From Isoetes taiwanensis (Eukaryota > Streptophyta > Lycopodiopsida > Isoetales > Isoetaceae): DNA of 64,000 nt. The stretch spans positions 1,524,001-1,588,000 of the forward strand of contig JAJEKV010000073.1 in assembly GCA_021234155.1 (NCBI GenBank), in the 5' to 3' direction. The notes beneath the pieces were generated by a model, which searched no databases, had not been told where the DNA came from, and was given only the letters and a program-made list of their open reading frames with translations. Positions 54,513 through 64,000 of the stretch are shown here, in pieces (positions within the stretch are counted from its first letter, which is position 1; the number at the start of each line of letters is the position of its first letter). A program made the translations under genes and the position numbers.

Positions 54513-57051
54513 ATGAAGAGCTCTCCGTTTAAGAAACTTGGGGATGTAATAGAATCGCTCTTGGGTGCGAAGAGTAGCTTGACATCCGACTGGGTGGAGT
54601 CTGTTAAACATATTATCGACGAATTTTCTAGCAATGGCTGCCATTCCCCTGCTACTCCAGCTACCGTTGCAAAATGTTTTTGCCATGAAGATGATGAGAA
54701 CATTGCAAGTCTTGAAGGTAACCTAACTTATTCCTTGTTGATCACTGAGAAAACGATTTTTCTGTACTTCATGTCAGCCATTGCAAGATCATGGCGAAAG
54801 GAACATTTCTTTTTCGAAGCAAAAGATAGCATTACATTCTAAAGTGAGCTTTTCAATTCAAGTTGACGGTTTTTTCTTTGGGCAGGTGAACTTGCACTCC
54901 TGAAGGTTGCCAAAGTGTTTTCAAACGTAAATAGAAGACTTGCGTTGAACAAGCTTCTTGATTTGAAAGGTATTTGACACCCAGAATGAAGTGTGAAGCA
55001 GTTCTGCTCTATTCTTCCGCATGACCTATTTATATGTTTTCTTTAGGAAATATCCGTGTCTTTTGCCGAATGAGGCCTCCTTTTTCCAGTGAGGAACAAA
55101 ATGATGCGATTCTGAATATTGGAGAGGACGACGTACATGTCTTTGTCTCTGATAAGGACAAAGCTTATAAATTTGATAAAGTATTTCAGACCATCTCAAC
55201 CCAAGGTAGACTATGGAAATCATCAAGAGTTAAACAGTGATGAATCTCATCAAATATGTTGTTTTATTTATTGATTACACTCTGCTTTTTCAGAAGAGGT
55301 ATTTTCAGAAGTTGAGCCTTTCATTAAGTCTGCATTGGAAGGTCACAATGTATGCATATTTGCATATGGACAGACTGGAACAGGAAAGACATTTACTATG
55401 GTAAGCAGTGCAAGATTTATTTACAAGTGTCAATGTTTTCGATGCCGGAAACTTTATATGCATATGTGCTCGAATTAACTTCGAATGTTGCAGGAGGGTG
55501 GCAAAGATTGTAGGGGCATAGTGCCACGCACCATCCAGCAGATTTTTCAGAATGCTTCTACAAATAAAGTCAAACTTAGCATGCTAGAAGTCTATCAAGG
55601 TACACTACGTGACTTGCTTCTTCCTCGTTCTGTTCAAGTGCGTGAGCAAGCAACTAAGAGGTAGAACATGTTGTAATTTTGATATTCTGTAGTTCATAAG
55701 TTGAAAAATCGCACTTTATCCTTGAGCAGTGTTTCCATACAGAGGGATGCATCAGGATTAATCAATATAGAAAACTTGACTGAGATAGCCATACAGAATG
55801 CTGCTCAGGGTCAGCTATTTTATCAAAGGGGAACTCGTGCACGATCAACAAGTCAGACAACCGCCAATCAAGCATCTAGCAGATCACATTGGTAATGACA
55901 ACGGATGCAAGTCCCTCTTAGCATCCTGAAATAAACAATTTAACATAAGGATTTCTAAACAGCAATTGATGCAAGTCCCTTCTTACCATCTTAAAATACA
56001 CAATTTAACATAACGATTTCTAAACAGCATTGTTCGTCTTATTATCACTTCTCCACATGGTTCCAAAAACAAACTTTGGCTACTAGATCTTGGTGGAAGT
56101 GATTGCTTTTGTAAGGGGCAGACCAGTAAGAAGATACAAGGGGAAGGGCGAGCTTTAAATGTGTCCTTATCTGCACTAGGAGATGTAATTTTTGCACTAG
56201 AGAGAAGAGCTCCTTATATTCCCTATAGGTAACAAGGATCCTTCTGATGCATTCTAAGTTTTGAACTATCACGAAATTCAACTAACATGCTTAGACTGGT
56301 ACGCGTCTACCTTGCAGGAACAGCAAACTCACCCAAGTTTTTCAAGCTTGTCTAGGTGAATATCAATCCTCTCTTGAAGTACCTTTTCTTTAATTTTTTA
56401 TAAATGGGAAGTTGAGAGCTTCATCTCATCTAACTTTTTCAGAAAAGGGCTCAAAGACGCTAATGATGGTCCATATTAGTCCTAAGAAAGATGACCTTGC
56501 AGAAACAATTAGTTCACTTGAAATTGCATCTACAGCAAGGGGCATCTGCCTGTCACAAGTAAGTGTTCTTTTCCATAAGATACGCCTAAGTTTTGCTCTG
56601 ACTTCACCAACTAACTTATCTCTTCTCTTAATTAACCAAGGATGCAAAAGGTAATAATGCAGCACTCATAGAGGATGCTCTTAAGAAGATGAAAGAATAT
56701 GAAACAGAATGCGAGACTTTAAGCAAGAGGATCCATGGCTTAGAGGAAATCCTTGATGAAAAGAAGGGCTCTCAGACTACAAGTGGAGGATCATCTGGCA
56801 AGTTCAGCAAACACAACAATCTACCCAGGTTCATGATGCCAACAATCAGCAGTAACACAAGAAAGTTTGTTTCAGAAAATAAATGCGGCCGTAGCATCTG
56901 GAATAAAGAATTCCTAAGTTGGAGCATTGAAAAGCAGCAGTTTCCTCTTAATTCAAGCTCTCCAAAACTTTGGGAGAGCAGAGTGACCGAGACTGATAGG
57001 AAGACGAAAGTGAATCGAACGCTTAATTTCGACGTCTTAGAACCTCAATAA
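54513..57051 (+). CDS. kinesin-14-like motor protein, ten exons, 549 aa
   Basis: A microtubule motor using ATP. Exons: 54513-54717, 54886-54969, 55047-55205, 55294-55400, 55494-55660, 55730-55891, 56028-56228, 56318-56355, 56443-56558, 56641-57051. All introns are GT-AG and all phases agree, giving 1,650 nt. The motor starts at [10 protein letters not shown] (about residue 98). The Walker A P-loop is GQTGTGKT (175-182), switch I NQASSRSH (287-294), and switch II DLGGSD (315-320, where the usual last Glu is Asp). [12 protein letters not shown] (338-349) and YRNSKLT (361-367) are intact. A short coiled coil (about 418-447) and a Ser-rich tail follow. A short N-terminal region before the motor and the FCRMRP start fit the plant KIN-14 group, whose members are usually minus-end-directed. 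Loops are shorter than average and the motor ends [14 protein letters not shown]. Subfamily and cargo are not determined. Confidence 0.88.
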
Positions 57052-58029
57052 GAGGGCATCCATATATTGTACTCGAGACCTCTCAAGTTCTTGCTGCCAA
57101 AAGTGGCCAAGGACCAAGAGTGTTGCATTCATTGTTTTATCTATCTAAGACTAAATTGCCAACAAACATCGCTGAACGCGTGTCAAAAAAGCCGATTAGG
57201 GATATCCAGCCAGATTATAATGCCTTGGTCTCGCCATTTCTCACAAGACCTGATAAATGTACACATATACAGTTGTTTCTCGGCATAATAGGATATGCAT
57301 TTAGATGTGGTTTTTGGATGGCTGAGATTGTAAGTTCCTTAACGTTTTGTGCTATCGGCCAAGTGGCCTTGGTTTTGTAGGGTTCGGAACATCATCATTG
57401 CTTCTTCAATTGTTGGAAGGGATCATGTTAGATGCATTAGGTTAGCAGCTCCCCCTCCGGATGCATCGGCGGGCCTGGCTGTCACAACCATTCCTTAAAC
57501 AAAAGTCATCATGTGATTATCAAAGCGCAGTAACCTCACAGATTATTAGTTCCATGGCTAAGATTGGGAAGACTATTAAATGACCTCCAGCTTTTTTTAA
57601 GGGAGGTCAACCCTCTCCTCTTGATGATCATGATAGATAACCCTCTCGTCTTGCAGATCTGAAGGGTTATATAGGCCATAATTATTTGGACGAGAGCGTT
57701 AACCCCTTGTTCATTTTCATATAAAAAAATTTCTTCTTTTGAAATGATCCATTTCTGATGAACTCCTTATGGTTTTGGATAATCTAGACAACCTTGATGC
57801 CCAAATTCAATTTTTTGCCGCCAACAATTCTTGCCAGAATTCAAACGATCAAGTCCAATACCATTATTACAGGAAAATGCATTCAATTACCCTTGGGAAG
57901 CTGGATACAACTCTTGGAACTAGTGCTTAAATCAACAGGTGGCAGTAGTGTTCTGCCACCGGAGCCTGTCCCAATGCCCATGACATGGACAGGGTAAACA
58001 TGGTAGACATGTCCACACAGACTTCGTCG
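57052..58029. other. 3' flank of the kinesin gene, no further gene seen
   Basis: An AATAAG near 57045 and AT-rich tracts could serve polyadenylation. The frame at 57120-57380 has no motif. TTCTTCTTTTGAAATGATCCAT at 57733 recurs at 58697, bracketing the LINE-like remnant. Confidence 0.4.
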
Positions 58030-58490
58030 GAGTAGTTGTTGTGCACTGCACATACAGAGACTCCCACTTTTGAGATAGGTATACCAATAGAGGACGATCA
58101 GCACACTCAACTCCTGAACCTACGTATCGTTGGTATTGAGGAGACGAGCATTCGTTCTGCTACAGAAGAGGCAATGCATTTTTTTACCGACATGATGTAC
58201 ATCCAGGCGGATGGCATCATCTCGGTACACCGGGTTGGAGCAGCACGACTTAAGCATCCTCATCACCTCCTAGTCCATTTTAAAAATGCCATTTCTAGGT
58301 TACTTATACTGAGACATGGCAATCATCTGAAAGGGACCACCTTTTCCATCTAATAGGATCTAACCCCAGTACAACTATGCAGATGGAAAGAGGAGTTATA
58401 TAACATAAGAGCAGCTCGCATGCAATGGAAATGGGCAGTGTACAGAGGATGCCAGGCTATCATTAGGGATTAGTCGCCCTCTGACTCATG
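58030..58490 (+). pseudogene. L1-type ORF1-like fragment
   Basis: The frame at 58036-58353 reads LLNLRIVGIEE, then EEAMHFFTDMMYIQAD, VHRVGAAR, and LLVHFKNAISRLLILRHG with HLKGTTFSI. After a stop it continues about 58358-58475 in DLTPVQL and AVYRGCQAIIRD. The pattern (RIxGIPE..., then I-x-x-VHR-x-G, then V-x-F-x-x-x-x-x-R-x-x-IL, then KG-x-x-x-x-I-x-x-D-L) is that of L1 ORF1 proteins (Transposase_22-like RNA-binding region). It is interrupted by stops, so it is a remnant. Assignment is from motif order only. Confidence 0.4.
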
Positions 58491-58499
58491 GACAATCCC

Positions 58500-61400
58500 T
58501 GTATAGCCATGTTTTACAATAGATTGTGATCTATATTTTGTTTTGTAATTGTGTTTTGTGATGGGGATTAGTCTTAAAGATCTATTTGGGCTCTTGTCAT
58601 TTATATGTACCCATCCTATGGCTCGGCAGGATCCCCGTGGACGTAAAAAACTCATATGTCCATCGATCTACCTATTCATTTTTATACAAGATTATTCTTC
58701 TTTTGAAATGATCCATGTCTTTCGACGACTAAGGATTTAAGGCTTAAGAGCAACAATGCAACAGAAAACACGAGAGTCAATGCATGGTGCTGGGGGCATT
58801 TTTGCACCAGTCAAGCATTCACTATGCACCTAGTGCTGATTTTTTTATTTTATTTTATTTTATTTTATATAACTCCATTAAGGCTGGAATTTTGTATTCC
58901 AAGGCAAAACATTTACGCGTTTCAAGAAAATAAAAAAGAATAACTAGACAAACCACTTTTTGCTTTGCTAACAAATGTGCTTGAGTAATGTCTAGTTTGC
59001 TTTTCGCTAAACCATCATGTGCATCATGATTTCAGAAGCATAACGAAAGCTATTTTATTTTGATACAACCTTGTGGATAGGTTTTCTTTGTGCTGTTTGT
59101 TTAAGTGGGGCTTTTTCCATATACGAACAAGTTTGTCTTGCAAAACTATGATATATAAAGAGTTAGGAAACTAATAAATGACTGGAACACGAAATGCCAC
59201 GGTTCTATTGCGTAGAACCGACATTCCTTGGATGGGGACGCCCCTTTTTGCACTCCCTATTTATTCAGCCTCTTTCATTGTTTCGTCATCGGCGTTCTCT
59301 TGAGCTAGTTTTTTCATCTTCTCTATCCTACCAGTTTCTTACCTTCGTAAGCCTGTCTTAGCCAAAGAGCTCATCTTGGGTTCGCAACTGGTGTGTGCCT
59401 AGCGCCTGCGTTCCAACAAAAGAAAGTTTCCAGGTACGATGATTGTTGTCTTCATGGTTTTAATCTGTTTTATCTGTGGTTAGTTTTTTCATTTGTGGTG
59501 TGTTTGGGATGCGATTCGGCGGCTTGCTGCGTCAGTCCCCTTCCGGTTATAGCTTGATCAGGGGTTGCTTGGGCGATTGGGTTAGTTTTTTCTTTCTTTT
59601 TGTTTCTTGTTTTGTCTGAATCAGCCGATTCCAGCATGCTACATTGCCAAAAGCTTGGGATCTTCTTGCTTCCGGGGCCCTTGCAGCCTTCTTTTTTCTG
59701 TTCTTCCAGCCATTCCCTGAGGTTTGGGCGAATCTGGCCCCGATACTGCCTCCTGCCAGACGATTTGGCAGTGGGGCATGTCTTCGGCCTACCATAGCCA
59801 GAACCTGCTAATCCGGTCCTCAGCCTAGCTTCGGCCTTCCTTCCCAGCTCCTCTGGAACTGTATTTACAGGTCTGACTCTTTGTGTCCCTCTAATCCGTT
59901 GCTTAGTCCCCTCTCAATATTACCTCTCTATCTCTGATTTGTTTTCAAAACCCCACTCCTTTTTCATCCCACATTCGGCCTGTGCTCTTCAATCTCGGTT
60001 TCTTTCAGGCCCTCCAGCTTCTTGTCTCTGCCACCCACTTCGTTGCCATTCTGATCTTTTCTGTGTCCGCCTTCATTCGAATGTAAATTCCGCTTGGATC
60101 AATCTCAAATTCTAAATTCTAAATTTCAAATTCCGCTCTACTTTGGGCGTCCACTCCGTAATCATTCTGGATAAGCAGGATTTTGGCATTCAATAACCCC
60201 AGTCTCTCTATCGGAGCAGAAACGCTTTGCCCAACATCTTACCAGAAAGCTTCAACGGCTTCGGTCACATCCTATCGGCTTCTTCTGTTCCTATCGGCTT
60301 CTTCATATGTGCATCATCTGGTTCTGTTAATCGGCCCAGCAAAAAGTCGGGTCCTGTGCGCTCTTCCTCCGACTGTACGGGAGGGCAGAGCTTCTATCTC
60401 ACAATTCGCTGTGCTCTGTGCTCTGTGCTTGCATACGAATTCTTAAGCTTTCTGCATTCGGATCAATTATTAAGCTTTGTGCATTCGGATCAATTATCAA
60501 GTCGCCTTGGTAAGTCTCTGCTTTCATTCCGTTTTCTACAACTAGAGCTATGGCAGATCAAGCATGGAAGCAACTCAATATTTTAGATCGGCTTTACATT
60601 TTCAGTAAGTTATTTTGCGCCAATCTTGATTCAATATTTTCCAATTTCTTAGAGTCTGTATCACTAAATTTTGCTCGATTATTAAACTTTGTGCATTAAT
60701 AGATGCATTTAGTTCAGTATGTGTGCTATGTTCTTATATGTTGCAGACTAGCTTAAATTCATTCAGGTATGTTTGTTCAAGCATTTTCAGATTGTCGGCT
60801 TTAGATTGTTCCAGTCAGCGCGTCATTTTCTTATCGAGATCCAAGATTCATTGATTTCTTCTTGCCTGGTCCCAATTTTAGTTCAATATTTCCAATTTAG
60901 CTATGGAAAAGCTACAATTTGTTTGGCGTTTTAGACTGCAGTATCACTTCTTGGATCTCTGTTTCAAATTCATGAGAAAAGGCCCTCTTCGACCTTGGCT
61001 GTATTTGTATTCATCATCAGTTGCTTGTTGGGTACATTTCTCTTCTTAATCGAATGGGAAGGAGCAATTCTGATAGTAATCCCTTTAGCAACAGGGGTTT
61101 CAAATTTGGAAACAATCACCTTTGAAATTTAGTAATGAGTTTTCAAATGAAATTCCGCCTTGGCATGTGGCTGCCGCTTCCGCTTCCTTCGACGCTGCCG
61201 CTTCCTTCCATGAGTCTGTCGCCTCTTTGAGGGAGGGATACCGGGCCATCGACCCGCGTTTTCCCAGTTTTGGTTGGGATACAGTCTCCCGGGTTTCCTG
61301 GGAACCATTGGCATTCTTTTTTCGAATGATTTTTTGTTCTTTCCTAGTGGTGGTTGTATTTTTTAATTTTCTTCTATGGTTATGTTGGGTTGTCTTTAGG

Positions 61401-61733
61401 ATTTTAGGGTTTCCTTTTTAAAGTTATTTTGTTTCTTGAAATTGTTCGTTTGCTCGGTTGTTTTCCACGTTTTTTGTGCTTAACCACTGGCCATGGCCTC
61501 TTTATCTCAATTATTTTCTTGAGTCAGAGTCCATCTTGAATTGCTCTCTTTACCATTATGTTGTGGTTGTATTCGTAGCATTGCTTAGAAGGTGATATTG
61601 CCCTATTTTGGCTGGTATGCATTGTGTATACACGAGTTTTATTTTTCTGAGATTCATAATATATATAGGCGTAAAGAATTTGTTTTTTCGTTCTTTTAGC
61701 TTGCTTGATGGTTTTACTTGCTTCGATGGGTTT
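58500..61733. other. no supportable gene; possible noncoding leader region
   Basis: Contains a (TTTTA)n run at 58845-58867. From about 59230 the plus strand is T-rich with several exon-end-like CAG|GT sites (59432, 59869, 60769), which could be leader exons and introns of a plus-strand gene beyond the window. I found no coding exon to confirm it. Confidence 0.35.
58845..58867. repeat. (TTTTA)n microsatellite
   Basis: About five TTTTA units. Confidence 0.8.
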
Positions 61734-61744
61734 ATGCATTTCCC

Positions 61745-62702
61745 TAAGTTGAAACACATCTAAAGAGAGATGCGTCACATGCGGCACATCGAGAGCATCT
61801 AAAGCATCGAAGCATCTACCCTTTTAGATGCGTGAAAGATGCGTTTGGAAAATTTTAAAACAATTGAAAAATAGCCTTACCTATAGCAACATACTAGATA
61901 TAATGATAAAATAAGGATAGTAGACTCATAAGAAATCTATTACACCATTTTGTTCTAATCCCTGTCCTGCACACTGTTCTAAATTTCTTCACTCTGCCTC
62001 TGCCCTATAGTATTTCAATGTTTTCACAGATAACAATAAACAATTAACAAATTACAGACAGAGCTTATGATGCATCCAGAAATACAAGCAATGCTGTTAT
62101 CCGGATCCCTTTCTGTCTGCTGGCTATGTGTTAAGTGCAGCAGGTCCACAAATGGATACGGGCAGATATTTTTGGATTGGATATTTTTGCAGATAAAGGC
62201 AAGATTTTCCCCTTTCCCCCTTAAAATAGATACTGCCTTCCTGATAATAGAAGAATATAGAATGAAATAGAGTAGACGGTTACGGTTTGGGGTTATATTT
62301 TTCTCAAACCTCTCAGATGCTCTTCATTCAGTCAGCCGATTCCTATCAGTCAACCGATTCCTGCTAGATTCGACACTCCCTGGATCTTAGAATGATGCCG
62401 AAACCTAGATTTGCCGAAACCCTGGATTTGCCGAAACCTGGATCTTAGATTGCTGGTCCGACCTCCGTCAACAGAAAATAGAGAGTTGAAGCATACAGAT
62501 GGATGATTCGAGCAAAAGAAGCTTCAACGATGCATGTGGACTATACAAAAGGGTTCGGGACCTTAGGGCAAACAAGTTTAGCAAATTTTTTTTTTTTTTT
62601 TTTTTTTTTAAATAGTGGACGCATCTAACTTAAGATGCGTGTCGATGCGCCACATCTACATCTTAAGCATCTAAACTTTAGATGCACGCATCTGTGGAAC
62701 AC
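61745..62702. mobile_element. MULE-like nonautonomous element
   Basis: GATGCG-rich ends face each other. Left (61756-61850): ACATCTAAAGAGAGATGCG, CATCTAAAGCATCG, TTAGATGCGTG. Right (62624-62700): ACGCATCTAACTTAAGATGCG and GCATCTAAACTTTAGATGC in inverted orientation. The 11-bp direct repeat ATGCATTTCCC abuts both sides (61734-61744 and 62703-62713), consistent with a 9-11 bp Mutator-type duplication. The interior is non-coding and includes a T run (62587-62609) and short tandem repeats of CCGATTCCT and GCCGAAACC (62336-62450). Confidence 0.6.
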
Positions 62703-62713
62703 ATGCATTTCCC

Positions 62714-64000
62714 ATTGGTTTGACGGTTTTTCATATCGTTCCTTTAAGCTTGTTGGTTCTCGCCCCTTGGTTCTTGTATGCGCTTCACATTGTTCTTTTG
62801 TCTCTGGGCTATGGTTGCTTTTCACATTGCATTCCTGCTAGCGCTTTGTTCTCGGGTCAACAACAATGATCTTTTTCCTTTTACAATCCTTTCTACTACT
62901 ATTGCATCTACGTGTACACTATTCCGACTTGCTTTGACTGGGTGCCAAAACTATTTGTGGGATAGTTGTTATTTTACGAACTGAGGTATGTAGGTTGAAG
63001 TCCAGTTATTTGTTTTTCTTGAGGAGTAATTGCACCTCAGTTGTGACGTGATTATGGTACATTTAGCATCGGTATTTTATTTGTTCTAACTCCTCTTGAT
63101 GAGCTTCTCGATGGTGTTTGTGTCGTAAGTTAATGTAATTTCACTTCGTTGGATTGCGGTTGCTTTTGGAATGCTTGTTTAAGCAAACATCTGGGGGGTG
63201 CATGGAAGGTTTAGAAGGTTTTTATTGGTCTTCTTTCGCAAGTTATGTGATTCACAGTTTTATTGCTTGTTGGTATTATATCGTTACGTGATTTGGTAGT
63301 TTGTTGTATTTTGCATGAAAGATGGTCCACTCTCTCCATTCTGACATGCTTGTATTTTTCATTTGCCTCGTCACGTCCATTTCTTTTGTATATCGCTATA
63401 CACTTTGTCCATGCCTCTGGTGCCATTGCTCGCTTACCCATTTGTTATCTTTGGCCATGGCATCAAAATTTGAGTGCTCAATGTTTCCTGTGTCGTGGTT
63501 GATTCTTGGTATTGCCCTCACAGTTTCGTTCCAGATTGCAAATTGTGATCCGTTCTGGTGGTCCCATGTGTTATGAATTTGTCAAGATTTGGTGATTTGA
63601 CTATATTAGTTGTCTCATTGGCACGGTTGTCAGTTGTGCCCGTATTCTTGATTGCCTTATGTACTGCTTGCTCCTTTACTCGTTTTCCCCCTGTTCTTGA
63701 TTGCCCTCTGCATAATTCATTTCTGCATTAAGACTTCTACATATTTATGCCTATATTTCAGGCACTCTTTTTCTTCGATACATGAACATTAGATCCATTT
63801 AGCATGGTTCTTGTATATTGCATTTTTGTTTCTTTTACACGACGTGTTCACTTTGGCTGTGTTCGCTTCTACTTCGCATGGATCTGATCCCTTGGTGCTA
63901 TTTGCCCGTTGTTGGTCCATTTAGCTCCTTTTTTGTGCCGTTGTTCTAGTGGTTTCACTCGGTGTATTTTGCCCTTCTTTTTTCGTTTTATCAAACAGTT
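62714..64000. other. no gene seen
   Basis: T-rich sequence. Frames of about 70-85 codons (63263-63576) are rich in Ser, Leu, Phe and Cys, as expected for T-rich noncoding DNA. It may belong to an intron of a gene beyond the window. Confidence 0.4.

Noticed and set aside
57120-57380. Extension of the kinesin protein or a separate small gene
   Set aside because: The kinesin model already ends in a phase-consistent stop at 57051, and no splice donor before it leads naturally into this frame.

Overview
This window is nuclear DNA of a land plant. The support is two oleosin genes, a plant-type kinesin-14 with ten GT-AG-consistent exons, plant Ty3/gypsy elements (one primed by initiator tRNA-Met), and very low gene density. 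One chromodomain fragment (50.3-50.8 kb) and an L1-type ORF1 fragment (about 58 kb) look more like elements of ferns, lycophytes or bryophytes than of flowering plants. A non-seed plant is therefore my guess, but it is not proven.

Layout. 1-18 kb: no intact gene. It holds a LINE tail remnant, a pair of about 1.9 kb direct repeats (about 1.5-3.4 kb and 7.7-9.6 kb), an acidic/RG-repeat reading frame, a tandem duplication near 15.4-15.9 kb and a 12-bp perfect hairpin. 18-24.8 kb: two different decayed Ty3/gypsy polyproteins, both on the minus strand, joined at about 20.19 kb inside coding sequence. 25.29-43.03 kb: a composite transposon. About 40-bp terminal inverted repeats beginning CACATC, flanked by AAA, enclose subterminal repeat arrays, a complete five-exon minus-strand gene (AT-hook/SAP-like, 269 aa), a second diverged copy of it with a DUF8039-like exon, and a divergent plus-strand 226-codon reading frame of unknown family. 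I read it as a CACTA-like element lacking a recognisable transposase. Nested in it are a 270-bp MITE with a 9-bp duplication, a 523-bp hAT-type MITE with a perfect 8-bp duplication, and a 10.2-kb LTR retrotransposon with a 5-bp duplication that itself split another small inverted-repeat element.

43-64 kb is more genic. Two tandem minus-strand oleosins (44.09-44.48 and 47.54-48.05 kb) share an identical 22-bp upstream block carrying a CACGTG G-box and a CATGCA RY element. A chromovirus 3' fragment with its LTR lies at 50.3-51.3 kb, a GC-rich fold-back at 53.7 kb, a complete kinesin-14 gene at 54.51-57.05 kb (549 codons, all exon phases agree), an L1 ORF1-like remnant at 58.0-58.5 kb, and a MULE-like inverted-repeat element at 61.7-62.7 kb. 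The rest is AT-rich sequence with no supportable gene.

The functional host genes are the oleosins (lipid-droplet coat proteins, probably expressed in desiccating reproductive tissue) and the kinesin. Most other content is transposon-derived. No RNA gene or CRISPR array was found, and the tRNA-like segments seen are pol-III-box remnants inside LTR elements.
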